Shown piece by piece: positions 46,135 to 55,382 of a DNA stretch of 64,000 nt; positions within the stretch are counted from its first letter, which is position 1, and every line of letters starts with the position of its first letter. Under the pieces are notes generated by a model that worked only from the letters and a program-made list of their open reading frames with translations, ran no database searches and was not told the DNA's origin. The stretch spans positions 1 to 64,000 of the forward strand of contig JAGWZK010000013.1 in the NCBI GenBank assembly GCA_018968885.1. Reading direction: 5' to 3'. Origin of the DNA: Planctomycetota bacterium (GTDB lineage: Bacteria > Planctomycetota > Phycisphaerae > Phycisphaerales > UBA1924). The translations under genes were made by a program, and so were the position numbers.

Positions 46135-46187
46135 CTTCTCACTCACTCCTGACTTTCAACTTGTGACTTGCATCTTTGAACTCTGCT

Positions 46188-46697
46188 TTACATCCCGTAG
46201 CAGAATTCTTCCTGAATGATCTTTCCACCCTGCACGGTGTAGAACGCGATCTCTTGCATCACCATGCGCTGACCGCTGTTCTTGTCCGTCACATCCATGT
46301 TCATCTTCACGGCAAAGCCTGTGCTGCCGCAGAACGGGCCTTCGCACGAGGCACCGTGAATCTCATGCGTTGCCACCCATTCAGCGCACTTGGCTTCGAC
46401 GGCCTTGCGTCCGTCAAAGAGCATTCCCACGCCGAACCCTTCGATGCTGGTCCAGTTCTTGGCAAAGAGTGCATCCCAGATCTTGTGATCCGCAGTGCCG
46501 GCGTTGAACATCTGCACAAAGTCCTTGCCCAGGTCGAGGACCGTCGCGCCCTTGCCCGTGCCGATGGAACGCACCGGCGAAAGGCCCTTCGGCGCAGATT
46601 TCTTTGCTGCCTTCTTGGCCGGCTTGGCGGCCTTCTTGTTGGCAGGTTTCTTGCCAGCGGACTTCTTCACGGGTTTCTTTGCTGCTGTCTTGGCCAT
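46188..46697 (-). CDS. SnoaL-like protein with a Lys/Ala-rich histone-H1-like N-terminus
   Basis: 169 residues. Residues 1-37 are KKPVKKSAGKKPANKKAA-like, very rich in Lys, Ala and Pro, as in histone H1-like tails. Residues about 50-169 form a SnoaL/NTF2-type cone fold: VLDLGKDFVQMFNAGTADHK, AVEAKCAEWVATHEIHG, VMQEIAFYTVQGGKI. The fold usually binds small ligands; the basic tail suggests nucleic-acid or polyanion binding. A terminator follows. Whether the protein works on DNA or a metabolite cannot be decided. Confidence 0.75.
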   Translation of the reverse strand: MAKTAAKKPVKKSAGKKPANKKAAKPAKKAAKKSAPKGLSPVRSIGTGKGATVLDLGKDFVQMFNAGTADHKIWDALFAKNWTSIEGFGVGMLFDGRKAVEAKCAEWVATHEIHGASCEGPFCGSTGFAVKMNMDVTDKNSGQRMVMQEIAFYTVQGGKIIQEEFCYGM

Positions 46698-46807
46698 GAC
46701 TCGTATTCCTTCCTCATTGCTGTTTCGCGCGCGCTGATGTTCCGACTGTACCCCTATTCCCCTTCCCCGCCGTCATCTCCGACACCCGCCCAACCACTGA
46801 TTCACAC

Positions 46808-47986
46808 TCATTTCACCTTCAACGTCGGCCTCATCGTCCCTGCTCTCAAGGCCGCCAGAGACACCTGCCCCTCCACGTTCGTCACCATCTTCTCCAGTGC
46901 TATTGGTAACGACCCGCCCCCCTCAAAGTTGCGGCTTGGATTCCCCTCATCGCTATTGACCCGCAGAGCCATCGTGATCGGCACACTACCCAAGAAGGGC
47001 AGATTCAGCCGCTGAGCCATCACCTCAGCCCCGCCTCGGCCAAAGAGGTCGTATTCCTTGCCGTCATCACCGACGAAAAAGCTCATGTTCTCGACCACGC
47101 CCAACACCGGCACATTCAACTGCTGGAACATGCGTGCAGCGCGAACGGCATCATCCTGCGCCACTTTCTGCGGCGTGCACACCACCACCGCCCCCGTGAG
47201 TTTCAGCATCTGCGCCATCGTCAGCGCGATATCACCCGTGCCCGGTGGCAGGTCGATGATGAGGTAATCGAGGTTCCCCCAATCGGTCTGCTCCGTCAGT
47301 TGCTTGAAGGCACCGTGGGCCATCGGCCCACGCCAGATCAGGGGTTTTTCCGGATCGACCAGTTTGCCGAGGGTGATCGCCTTCACGCCGTGCACATAAA
47401 ACGGCTGCAACATGCCGCCGTGCACGTTCTGCTCCATCGCCCCCAGACCCAACATCGTCGGCATGCTCGGGCCGTAGATATCGGCATCGAGCAAACCCAC
47501 CGCGTGCCCGCGCCGTGCCAGGCCCACGGCAAGATTCACGGCGATGCTGGATTTGCCCACTCCACCCTTGCCTGCGCCAACGGCGATCACTTTCGCCACA
47601 CCGGGAATGCCCGTGGCACTCGCATCACCACGCGCACTGTTGTTGGTCGTGAGGCCACCGATGGGTGTGTGCCCATCTGCCGACGATGGTGTTGCAGGAC
47701 CCGGAGTACTGGGGCCGCCCTGCACGCTGGCGCCGGGCCGACTCGTATACACCACCGACCCGCCATCATCCACAAACTCTGCGATCAGTGCTTTCACCTG
47801 CGCCCCCGGCAGTCCTGCAATAGCCTGCCGCGCTTTGGTCGCAGCGGCATCCATCTGCGCGGTGCTCCACCCCGGCACAAACAGCCGCAGCGACACGACG
47901 CCATCCAGTTCCGCAGCCCACTGCACACCCTCGGCGGGAAAATGCCCGGCCAGCGCCTTCATCATCGATTCCTTACTGAGTGCCAT
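46808..47986 (-). CDS. Mrp/NBP35-family iron-sulfur carrier ATPase
   Basis: 392 residues from the ATG at 47986. An N-terminal DUF59-like part (ALSKESMMKALAGHFPAEGV) precedes a Pro/Ser linker and the P-loop ATPase: IAVGAGKGGVGKSSIAVNLA (near residue 135), DADIYGPSMPTMLG, LDYLIIDLPPGTGD and VVENMSFF. The CxxC of some homologues is not seen at the C-terminal end. It probably carries or assembles Fe-S clusters. The adjacent SnoaL gene is co-directional but 110 bp away. Confidence 0.88.
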   Translation of the reverse strand: MALSKESMMKALAGHFPAEGVQWAAELDGVVSLRLFVPGWSTAQMDAAATKARQAIAGLPGAQVKALIAEFVDDGGSVVYTSRPGASVQGGPSTPGPATPSSADGHTPIGGLTTNNSARGDASATGIPGVAKVIAVGAGKGGVGKSSIAVNLAVGLARRGHAVGLLDADIYGPSMPTMLGLGAMEQNVHGGMLQPFYVHGVKAITLGKLVDPEKPLIWRGPMAHGAFKQLTEQTDWGNLDYLIIDLPPGTGDIALTMAQMLKLTGAVVVCTPQKVAQDDAVRAARMFQQLNVPVLGVVENMSFFVGDDGKEYDLFGRGGAEVMAQRLNLPFLGSVPITMALRVNSDEGNPSRNFEGGGSLPIALEKMVTNVEGQVSLAALRAGTMRPTLKVK

Positions 47987-48170
47987 GCCACAGGGTACTG
48001 GGCAGAATCCGCCCTCGGCGTGCAATCGACGCTCATCCGCCTCGTTCTACCTATTGGCTCGAAGCGTGGCCTGATGCTTCTGGACAGCCTCGATCCGAAC
48101 GCAAACCACGCTGGACGCTTGCGTTGCGTCACGTTCGCGCCCCGATCAGGCGCGCCGCGGCTCCGGGTTA

Positions 48171-49667
48171 GTGCTATCTTCACACCTTCTCAGGTGGGCA
48201 TCCTCAGATTTATTCCCAGTGATCGATTCATTCTCAGAAAATTCTCCGACTTTCGGCACTGCCGCCAAACCGGCTCGAATCGCCATCATCGGCGGCGGGG
48301 CATCGGGCACGCTGCTGCTGTATCACCTGTCGCGGATCCTCGGGGATTCGGTCCTGCACATCAACCCCACGCCCATCGGCCCGGGCCTTCCCTATACCAC
48401 GACGCATCCCGGGCACGTCCTCAACGTTCCTGCCGGACGCATGAGCGCGCTTCCCGATGACCCCGAACATTTTGTCCGCTGGGCGAATGCAAACGGGAAC
48501 GCTGTCACCGGAGGCGATTTCGTTGCGCGGGGACTCTTTGGCAAGTACCTCACACACCTCGCGGCTGAGGCGGCGAGCAAACTTGGGACTCATCTCCGCA
48601 CCATCACAGCGCGCGTGACTGATCTGACGATGTACCCCGATGACGATGCGCCACATCCGTCACCTCGCCGGATCACTCTGGACAACGGCCAAACCGTGCA
48701 CGCATGGCACGTGGTGTTGGCTCTGGGCAATTTCACGCCGGCGAATCCTTCAGGATTGAGCGAGCAGATCACCTATCACCCCCACTACTTCCGCGATCCC
48801 TGGACATCTGGCGAACGATTCACGGATGCGCTGAGATCCCCCGCCGCCAGGCGTGGTGTGCTGGTGATCGGTACCGGCCTCTCGATGATGGATGTGGTGA
48901 TGCAGGCGCGCACGACTGCACCCGAGGTGCGCATCACCGCCATCTCGCGGCGTGGTCTGATCTCTCAGCCCCACCGCCCCCACCATCACGCGCCGGCGAC
49001 ACAGCCGCCGCCGCCCATCGACTACTGGCCTCACACAGCCAAGGGACTTTTGTTCGCCATTCGCGCGTATGTACACACCTGCCAGAAGCGCGAGATCGAT
49101 TGGCGAGAAGCCGTCACCGCTCTGCGCCCCGTCACCGCGCGGCTGTGGCAATCCATGCCCCTCACTGAGCGCCAGCGATTCTTGAGCAAGCTCCTTCCCT
49201 ATTGGGACACGCATCGCCATCGCTGCGCCCCATCCATCGCCGAGGCGATCAGCGGTGCACGTGCCAAGGGCACACTCGACATCCGCGCAGCGCGGCTTGG
49301 TGAAATTACCCCTGTGCCCGATGGCTTTGAAGTGACGCTGCACCATCGTGGCGGCGAACTTGCTCGCCTCACCCCCGGCCTCATCATCAATTGCACCGGC
49401 CCTCATATGGATCTGGCCAAGGTCGGAGATCCGTTGATCTCATCGCTTTTGCAGCAGGGCACCATCCGGCAGGATGAACTCCGCATCGGCATGGAGACGG
49501 ACAAATTAGGCCGACCCCTGGATTCCGGCGGCCTGCCTCACAGGTCACTGTGGACAATCGGCCCTCTCCGCCGCGCTTTGCTGTGGGAGACGATCGCCAT
49601 CCCCGAGATTCGGGTGCAGGCCAAGGAACTGGCTGAGGGGCTGATCCACGCGAGCGAACGCGGCTAG
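48171..49667 (+). CDS. FAD/NAD(P)-binding protein (FAD-NAD binding_9-like)
   Basis: 498 residues as read from a GTG at 48171; a GTG at 48219 is an equally likely start because the Rossmann fold begins at ARIAIIGGGASGTLLLYHL about 18 residues further on. It has GPGLPYTTTHPGHVLNVPAG and VLVIGTGLSMMDVV, the second nucleotide-binding fold and typical of the family of lysine/ornithine hydroxylase-like proteins. It is probably an oxidoreductase with bound FAD. The downstream sigma factor is 118 bases away and unrelated in function. Confidence 0.78.
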   Translation: MLSSHLLRWASSDLFPVIDSFSENSPTFGTAAKPARIAIIGGGASGTLLLYHLSRILGDSVLHINPTPIGPGLPYTTTHPGHVLNVPAGRMSALPDDPEHFVRWANANGNAVTGGDFVARGLFGKYLTHLAAEAASKLGTHLRTITARVTDLTMYPDDDAPHPSPRRITLDNGQTVHAWHVVLALGNFTPANPSGLSEQITYHPHYFRDPWTSGERFTDALRSPAARRGVLVIGTGLSMMDVVMQARTTAPEVRITAISRRGLISQPHRPHHHAPATQPPPPIDYWPHTAKGLLFAIRAYVHTCQKREIDWREAVTALRPVTARLWQSMPLTERQRFLSKLLPYWDTHRHRCAPSIAEAISGARAKGTLDIRAARLGEITPVPDGFEVTLHHRGGELARLTPGLIINCTGPHMDLAKVGDPLISSLLQQGTIRQDELRIGMETDKLGRPLDSGGLPHRSLWTIGPLRRALLWETIAIPEIRVQAKELAEGLIHASERG

Positions 49668-49785
49668 GTCTGATAACCAATTGCTCCCGCGTGAGTATGT
49701 CTAGGCGCGTCCGTTACCATGATTCGGGGTGGTATGCCCTCGATCGCGCGAATCGTCTCGGGGCCTTGGCCGAACTCATCAACAC

Positions 49786-50475
49786 ATGCAGGCAGGACGC
49801 CACCAACCTTTTTCAGCCGAAGGCGGCGGGTCATGCGGAGCAGCCGAACCCGAAGCCGCCTTGCTCTCACGCGCCCTGAACGGCGACACCCACGCCCTGG
49901 ATCGACTCCTGCTCAATCACACCCCCCGCCTGCTGGCCCGCATCGAGCGCCGCCTGCCTGCCGACCTCCGTTCACTCTTTAGCGCTGAAGATGTCCTGCA
50001 GGAATCGCTGACTGATGCCTACGCCACCTTCTCGACATTCGTTCCCAACCCCGCAGCTCCCTCTCCCGTTGATGCTGTCTATGGCTGGCTCACCACCATC
50101 GCCGATCACCGGCTGATCGATCTGGTCCGCTATCACCGGGCCCAGAAGCGCGGCCCTGGCCAGACTCTCCAACCCCGCGCTGGCATGAGCATGTCGATGG
50201 TCGCACTCGTCGATCTGCTCGCCATCGATTCGCACACACCCAGCCGCTCTTTCAGCGATCACGAACTGGAAGGGGCCATTCGCGCCGCCGTGACGCGCCT
50301 GACCCCAGACCACCAGGCCGCGATTCAGATGCGCTACTTCGAGGGCCTCACGATTGCCCAGATTGCCGTGCGCATGAATCGCTCTGAACACGCCGTGCAC
50401 AACCTCACAAGCCGCGCCGTGGGAAACCTCCGCGAGTGCCTGGATTCCTTCCTTCGTTATCTCCCCGGTCAATAA
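49786..50475 (+). CDS. RNA polymerase ECF-type sigma factor
   Basis: 229 residues from the ATG at 49786 (an open frame extends further upstream). Region 2 is AEDVLQESLTDAYATFSTFV followed by VYGWLTTIADHRLIDLVRYH; region 4 is LTPDHQAAIQMRYFEGLTIA and IAVRMNRSEHAVHNLTSRAV, the helix-turn-helix that reads the -35. No anti-sigma is seen; the kinase-WD40 gene begins 59 bp downstream, a common planctomycete pairing in which the kinase may act on the sigma or vice versa. Confidence 0.85.
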   Translation: MQAGRHQPFSAEGGGSCGAAEPEAALLSRALNGDTHALDRLLLNHTPRLLARIERRLPADLRSLFSAEDVLQESLTDAYATFSTFVPNPAAPSPVDAVYGWLTTIADHRLIDLVRYHRAQKRGPGQTLQPRAGMSMSMVALVDLLAIDSHTPSRSFSDHELEGAIRAAVTRLTPDHQAAIQMRYFEGLTIAQIAVRMNRSEHAVHNLTSRAVGNLRECLDSFLRYLPGQ

Positions 50476-50534
50476 CCAAATCGCGTCACCACCGGGAGGT
50501 TTCCCTCCCCTTTCCGCTTCACAATCACACCCTC

Positions 50535-53500
50535 ATGCCCGATTCGACGACCATCCTCACCCCTGCAGACCCAGACCGTGCGGCCCGCATCCGCGCTGTC
50601 GTCGAAGACGTCCTCACGCGGCGATCCCAGGGTCAGACCATCCACGATGAGCGCGTTCTCGCTGACCACGCCGACCTGATGCCCGAACTAGGCCGCGAAC
50701 TCGGCCTCCTCTCCATCCTGCAGCGCGCCCGCGATGCCGCCATCTCGCGCAGTGGCGTCATGCAGATTCCGCCGGCGACCTCCACCTCGGACCCCTCAAA
50801 GCTTGGCAGTCTTGGCATGGTTGGCAGTGTTGCCAACTCCGGCATCGCTCTGCCTCCTCCCCCCGGCGGATATTCGTTTGTTCGCGAGATTCATCGAGGC
50901 GGACAAGGCGTGGTTTTCGAAGGCATCCAGAACAACACTGGACGCCGCGTCGCCATCAAGGTTCGTCGAGGCGGGCTCTTCAGCGGCACGCGCGACATTG
51001 AACGCTTCGAACGCGAAGTGGACATCCTCGCCCAACTCGATCACCCCTGCATCGTCCGCATCATCGACACCGGCATCCGCCATGGCGATCCCTACTTCGT
51101 CATGGACTACGTCGAGGGCTCATCCCTCGACGAATTCCTCTCACAGCGCACGCTCGACACCCAGACCATCGTCTCCCTCTTTGCCCGCATCGTCGAGGCC
51201 GTCAACGCCGCGCACCTGCGAGGTGTGATGCACCGCGACCTCAAGCCCGACAACATCCTCATCGAATCTCCTCCCGGCAAAGCCCCCGAGCCCCGCCTGT
51301 TGGATTTCGGCCTGGCCCGCCTCACCACCGAAGACGTCTCATCCCGCCACACCATCACCGGGCAGTTTGTCGGCTCACTTCCCTGGGCCAGCCCCGAACA
51401 GACCGAAGGGGTGCAATCCCGCATCGACTTGCGCACAGATGTCTACTCCCTGGGCGTGCTCTTCTTCTTCATGCTCACCGGCTCGATGCCGTATCGCACC
51501 GACGGCCTCCTCCCCGAAGTCATCTCCACCATCCGCAACGTCGCTCCCACGCGCCCATCTTCCCTCCGAAAAAATCTCCCTGCTGATCTAGACGCCATCA
51601 TCCTGCGCTGTCTGGCCAAAGAGCCCGCGCGCCGCTACCAATCCGCCAGCGAACTCCTCGACGATCTGCGCCGCTTCAACGATCGTGTGCCCATCGCCGC
51701 ACGCCCACCCAGCGTCATCTACCAACTCTCCCTCTTTGCCCGTCGCAATCGCGCCGCGGCTCTGGGCATCATCGCCGTCATCGCCGCCGTCGCCATCGGC
51801 TTCACCACCACTGCTTTGCAACTCCGCGAAACCCGCAAGGCCGAGCAGCGCGCGGTTGATGCCGCACGCATCGCCTCAGAAAGTCAGCATCGCGCAGAGG
51901 CCCAGGCCTACGAGACTTCCATGGCCGCTGCCGAAGCCGCATTCACCGCCGGCGATGCGCCCCTGCTCCTGCAACGCCTCGCAGCCGCCCCCCCCGATCT
52001 TCGCGGCTGGGAATGGCACCACGCCCTCCGCCGAGCCGGCGAAGACATCACACTCCTGGACAAAGACCCCGAGGGCTCCGCCTGTCGCCGCGTTGTCTCC
52101 CTTCACGGCAAGCACATTGCCGCGATATGGGAAAAGAGCACCGTGCGGCTATGGGAGGCCGACGCCAGCACCATCCGCTGGACCATCAACCTCAACGAGG
52201 ACATTCGCCACATTCAGTGCGTCCGCGATGCCGATGCCCTGCTGGTCATCACTACCACCAACGCGCACGTCCTTTCCACACACGATGGCTCCATCACCGC
52301 TTCGATCCCCATCACACACCCCGGCACGGTTTCATCCCTTTCGCATGGCAGCAGCATTCGCATGTCAGAGATCATCGTCGGAGCCCTCTCCGCCGATGCC
52401 AAGCGTCTGATCCTCATGCAGAAACAGCCCAATCTGCAGATGTTCGACATCGCCAGCAAAGCCATCCTCTTTGAGATCCCCTGCAAAGCCGCACCAACCT
52501 CCGTGGCTTTCTCTCCCGATGGATTGACCATTGCCGTTTCCGGTTATGACACCATCGAGACCCGCTCAGCCACCGACGGCACACTTCTCAAATCCTGGAG
52601 CAAGCCCGCGTGGGATTTCTCCACTCCACCCCACACGCTGGTCTACTCCAACGATGGCAAGCATCTGATCGCCGCCCTAACCACGCTGATCGTGGTCTTT
52701 GATCCCGATACTGGCACAGCTCGCTTCAACTGGCGTCTTCCCTTCACGATCTCCGATCTTGCTGTCTCACCTTCAGGCAGGCAGGTTGCCGCCGCCAGCA
52801 CCTACGGCACCGTGCTCACCGTCGATCTCAGCCGCTCGTTCATCTATCAGACCTACCTGGGTGGTCCGCGTTACGGCTCCAGCATTTGCTTCATCGATGA
52901 AGATCGAGTTGCCAGCACGGCTTTCACCAGTTCCCAGCCCCGCATCTGGACGCTCAAGGCCCGCCGCGCCGTCAAAGTCGTCGATTCCATCGGCTTCCTC
53001 AAGATTGGCTTTGATGCCAAGGAAGAGGTCATCCGCGTCGCCTCCAATCGCGATGAAGTCATCAGCGAGTTGCACTCTACCAAAGAAAAGCGCACTCCTC
53101 TTCCCTCCAACGTCAAGCGCGTTCGCACCTACGACCGTGCTGGCACACACGCCCTCACGCTGGATCAAGCCAACATGCCCCGCTTTGTGAGCAGTGCCGA
53201 CGCCTCACCCCTGTGGTCCGACACCATCGCTTCCGAGGGCATCCTTCTGGGCGCCTGCAGCGATGCCAGTGCCGATCGCATGGCCATGATGGATCGCAAA
53301 GGCCTCCTCACTCTGCGCAAGATGAGTGACGGCACCATCCTTCGCACCGAAAACGTCCAAGACGGAATTGCCATCACGATGAACCCTGCGGGCACACGCC
53401 TGGGGTGGCTCACCAACGACAGCATCATCAGCGTGCTCGACACCTCCCCCGGCGGCACCGTCACCGTCATCACCACGCAGGTCCCCGCACCCTGGGCCAT

Positions 53501-53894
53501 TGCCCTCTCTGACGATGGCAAACGTGTCGCTGCCGTCGGCCGAGGCAGCATTTTCATCGGCTCACTCACCGACCCCAAGGATCGCCAACTGATCACCTAT
53601 GGCGACGCCGCCCTCAGCGCGGTCGCCTTCAGCCCGGATGGAAAACGTATTGCAGTGGGTAGCGACAACAAGCTCGTCAGCATCCACGATGCCTTCACCG
53701 GTCGCGAAGTGCTCCTCCTGCGCGATACCGGAGGACCCATTCACGCCCTCACCTGGTCTCCCACAGGTCGCTATCTCGCGGCTGCCGCTGGTGCCGGTGG
53801 TGGTGCCTCACACGTCTTCGTCTGGGATGGTGCTCCCTCCGACTTCCCCGCCTCCGCGCCCGTCGGCCCACCCTACCAGCCACGCACGCGCTGA
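50535..53894 (+). CDS. Membrane Ser/Thr protein kinase with C-terminal WD40-like repeats
   Basis: 1119 residues from the ATG at 50535. The kinase domain (about 113-385) has the Gly loop IHRGGQGVV, the ATP Lys142 in VAIKV, HRDLKPDN with Asp235 and DFG with Asp257, and the SPEQ in place of APE. A membrane span lies at 407-428 (LGIIAVIAAVAIGF). The outer part consists of repeated beta segments such as VAFSPDGKRIAVGSDNKLVS that match WD40-type blades. It probably senses extracytoplasmic signals and phosphorylates cytoplasmic partners. The N-terminal linker (residues 88-103) is encoded by the TTGGCAGTCTTG repeat. Confidence 0.88.
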   Translation: MPDSTTILTPADPDRAARIRAVVEDVLTRRSQGQTIHDERVLADHADLMPELGRELGLLSILQRARDAAISRSGVMQIPPATSTSDPSKLGSLGMVGSVANSGIALPPPPGGYSFVREIHRGGQGVVFEGIQNNTGRRVAIKVRRGGLFSGTRDIERFEREVDILAQLDHPCIVRIIDTGIRHGDPYFVMDYVEGSSLDEFLSQRTLDTQTIVSLFARIVEAVNAAHLRGVMHRDLKPDNILIESPPGKAPEPRLLDFGLARLTTEDVSSRHTITGQFVGSLPWASPEQTEGVQSRIDLRTDVYSLGVLFFFMLTGSMPYRTDGLLPEVISTIRNVAPTRPSSLRKNLPADLDAIILRCLAKEPARRYQSASELLDDLRRFNDRVPIAARPPSVIYQLSLFARRNRAAALGIIAVIAAVAIGFTTTALQLRETRKAEQRAVDAARIASESQHRAEAQAYETSMAAAEAAFTAGDAPLLLQRLAAAPPDLRGWEWHHALRRAGEDITLLDKDPEGSACRRVVSLHGKHIAAIWEKSTVRLWEADASTIRWTINLNEDIRHIQCVRDADALLVITTTNAHVLSTHDGSITASIPITHPGTVSSLSHGSSIRMSEIIVGALSADAKRLILMQKQPNLQMFDIASKAILFEIPCKAAPTSVAFSPDGLTIAVSGYDTIETRSATDGTLLKSWSKPAWDFSTPPHTLVYSNDGKHLIAALTTLIVVFDPDTGTARFNWRLPFTISDLAVSPSGRQVAAASTYGTVLTVDLSRSFIYQTYLGGPRYGSSICFIDEDRVASTAFTSSQPRIWTLKARRAVKVVDSIGFLKIGFDAKEEVIRVASNRDEVISELHSTKEKRTPLPSNVKRVRTYDRAGTHALTLDQANMPRFVSSADASPLWSDTIASEGILLGACSDASADRMAMMDRKGLLTLRKMSDGTILRTENVQDGIAITMNPAGTRLGWLTNDSIISVLDTSPGGTVTVITTQVPAPWAIALSDDGKRVAAVGRGSIFIGSLTDPKDRQLITYGDAALSAVAFSPDGKRIAVGSDNKLVSIHDAFTGREVLLLRDTGGPIHALTWSPTGRYLAAAAGAGGGASHVFVWDGAPSDFPASAPVGPPYQPRTR
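50802..50836. repeat. TTGGCAGTCTTG repeat inside the kinase gene
   Basis: CTTGGCAGTCTTG (50802-50814), GCATGG, TTGGCAGTGTTG (50821-50832). The same two blocks occur joined in the intergenic region at 45777-45801. Here they encode KLGSLGMVGSVANSG between the N-terminus and kinase domain. Confidence 0.65.
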
Positions 53895-53908
53895 TCGCGA
53901 CGATTCGA

Positions 53909-55165
53909 TCACCACAACATCCGCACGCGCACCGTCTCTTCCACTCGCTTCAAGCCCTGCATCAATCGCTCACCATCCGTCGGGTCAACATCCAACACCA
54001 CATACCCCACATCCGCATTGGTCTGCAGAAACTGGGCCGAGATGTTCGCCCCCAGGTCCGCCGCCACGCCGTTCACCTTCTTCATCACGCCTGGCAAGTT
54101 CTTGTGAAAGTGCAGAATCCGGTGCCGCCGCAACGCTCCTCCTTCCTCTTCTCCACCCTGCCCGGGCAACTCCACCTGCGGCACATTCACCGCTCCCGTC
54201 GTGCTCCCGTTATTCACAAATCGCGCCAGTTTCGCACACACATCCTCTGCGATCGCCGCCTGCGCCTCTTCTGTGCTGCCACCAATATGCGGCGTCAGAA
54301 TCACGTTCTTTAATCCACACACCGCACTCTCAAAGCGATCACCCTTTCCCGCCGGCTCAACCGGAAACACATCCAGCGCCGCACCGCCCACATGCCCACT
54401 CCTGAGCGCACTCGCCAGCGCCTCCATATCCACCACACTCCCGCGCGCATTGTTGATCAAGCACGCACCCCGCTTCATACGCGCAAGTTCCCGCGCCCCG
54501 ATCAACCTCGTCGTCGCATCCGTCGCCGGCACATGCAGCGTCAGCACATCCGCTTGTTCCAGCACCTCACCCAGCGTCGCCGCCCGCCGCGCATTTCCCA
54601 GGGCCAGCTTCGGCACGATGTCGTAAAACACCACCCGCATGCCCATCGCCTCAGCCAGCACACTCACCTGACTGCCGATGTGCCCATATCCCACGATTCC
54701 CATCGTGCGGCCTCGCACCTCGTGCGCCCCCGCCGCGCTCTTATCCCACTCCCCGGCGTGCATCTTGCGAGATTTCTCAAAGAGCCCTCTCGTCAGCGCG
54801 ATCGTCTCACCAATCGTCAGTTCCGCCACACTTCTGGTATTGCTGAACGGCGAATTGAAAACCGGCACGCCCCGCTCGCACGCCGCGTGCAGAGCCACCT
54901 GATTGGTTCCGATGCAGAAGCACCCGATCGCCAGCAACTTTTCCCCCGCTGCACGCAGCACATCTTCCGTCACCTCGGTCTTACTGCGAATGCCCAGCAC
55001 ATGCGCCCGCCCCATCACCTCGCGCAGTGCATCCCCCGCCAGCGCACCCGCAACCATCTCCACCCTAAACCCCTCAGCATGCAGGCGATCCGCGGCAACC
55101 TGATGAACCGCCTCCAACAACACCACGTTGATCCGATCCTTGGGGTATGAAGTCGCTGTGCTCAT
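53909..55165 (-). CDS. serA: D-3-phosphoglycerate dehydrogenase, short form with ACT domain
   Basis: 418 residues, length as in E. coli SerA. NAD-binding GIVGYGHIGSQV (about 155), the catalytic Arg in NNARGSVVD, and His in LTPHIGGSTEEAQ are present; the C-terminal part (KNLPGVMKKVNGVAADLGAN and following) is the ACT domain that lets serine inhibit the enzyme in E. coli-type proteins. It makes the first step of serine synthesis. It is convergent with the kinase gene (14 bp). Confidence 0.94.
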   Translation of the reverse strand: MSTATSYPKDRINVVLLEAVHQVAADRLHAEGFRVEMVAGALAGDALREVMGRAHVLGIRSKTEVTEDVLRAAGEKLLAIGCFCIGTNQVALHAACERGVPVFNSPFSNTRSVAELTIGETIALTRGLFEKSRKMHAGEWDKSAAGAHEVRGRTMGIVGYGHIGSQVSVLAEAMGMRVVFYDIVPKLALGNARRAATLGEVLEQADVLTLHVPATDATTRLIGARELARMKRGACLINNARGSVVDMEALASALRSGHVGGAALDVFPVEPAGKGDRFESAVCGLKNVILTPHIGGSTEEAQAAIAEDVCAKLARFVNNGSTTGAVNVPQVELPGQGGEEEGGALRRHRILHFHKNLPGVMKKVNGVAADLGANISAQFLQTNADVGYVVLDVDPTDGERLMQGLKRVEETVRVRMLW

Positions 55166-55382
55166 AGGGGCTGATTCTTGCCTCTGGTTTTCCCTGACGT
55201 CGCCGCCGATAACACTGTTTCATGTTTTGAACCCAATGCGCTTTTTGGGCTCTCTTCGCCACTTTGCACCATCTTCAAGCAAACACAACTCTCTCGCGCT
55301 GGACTCCTTCCAAAACGCGGCAAGGATCTTCGCCCCAAGCTTCATGACCCTGTTTTGAATACGCACCTTTGGAGCAACTTCC

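Larger units (their letters stand above)
45591..46187. other. 597-base intergenic region with many inverted repeats
   Basis: No convincing gene. A 26-base inverted repeat with two mismatches bounds it: 45601-45626 and 46150-46175 (cores CAAGTCACAA and TTGTGACTTG). Inside are 45685-45696/45714-45725 (CAAGACTGCCAA/TTGGCAGTCTTG, 12 bp perfect), 45753-45761/45778-45786 (9 bp), 45990-45997/46002-46009 (8 bp, CATTCTGA/TCAGAATG), 46016-46022/46025-46031 (GCGCATC/GATGCGC) and 46059-46067/46073-46081 (9 bp). The 46116-46134 hairpin with a T-run on the minus strand terminates the SnoaL gene. It could be a small non-autonomous element or noncoding RNA; no transposase is present. Confidence 0.7.

Noticed and set aside
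45610-46146. 178-residue open frame on the minus strand
   Set aside because: It lies in the hairpin-rich intergenic region, has no ribosome site or recognisable fold, and its Cys/Ser/His-rich composition looks random.
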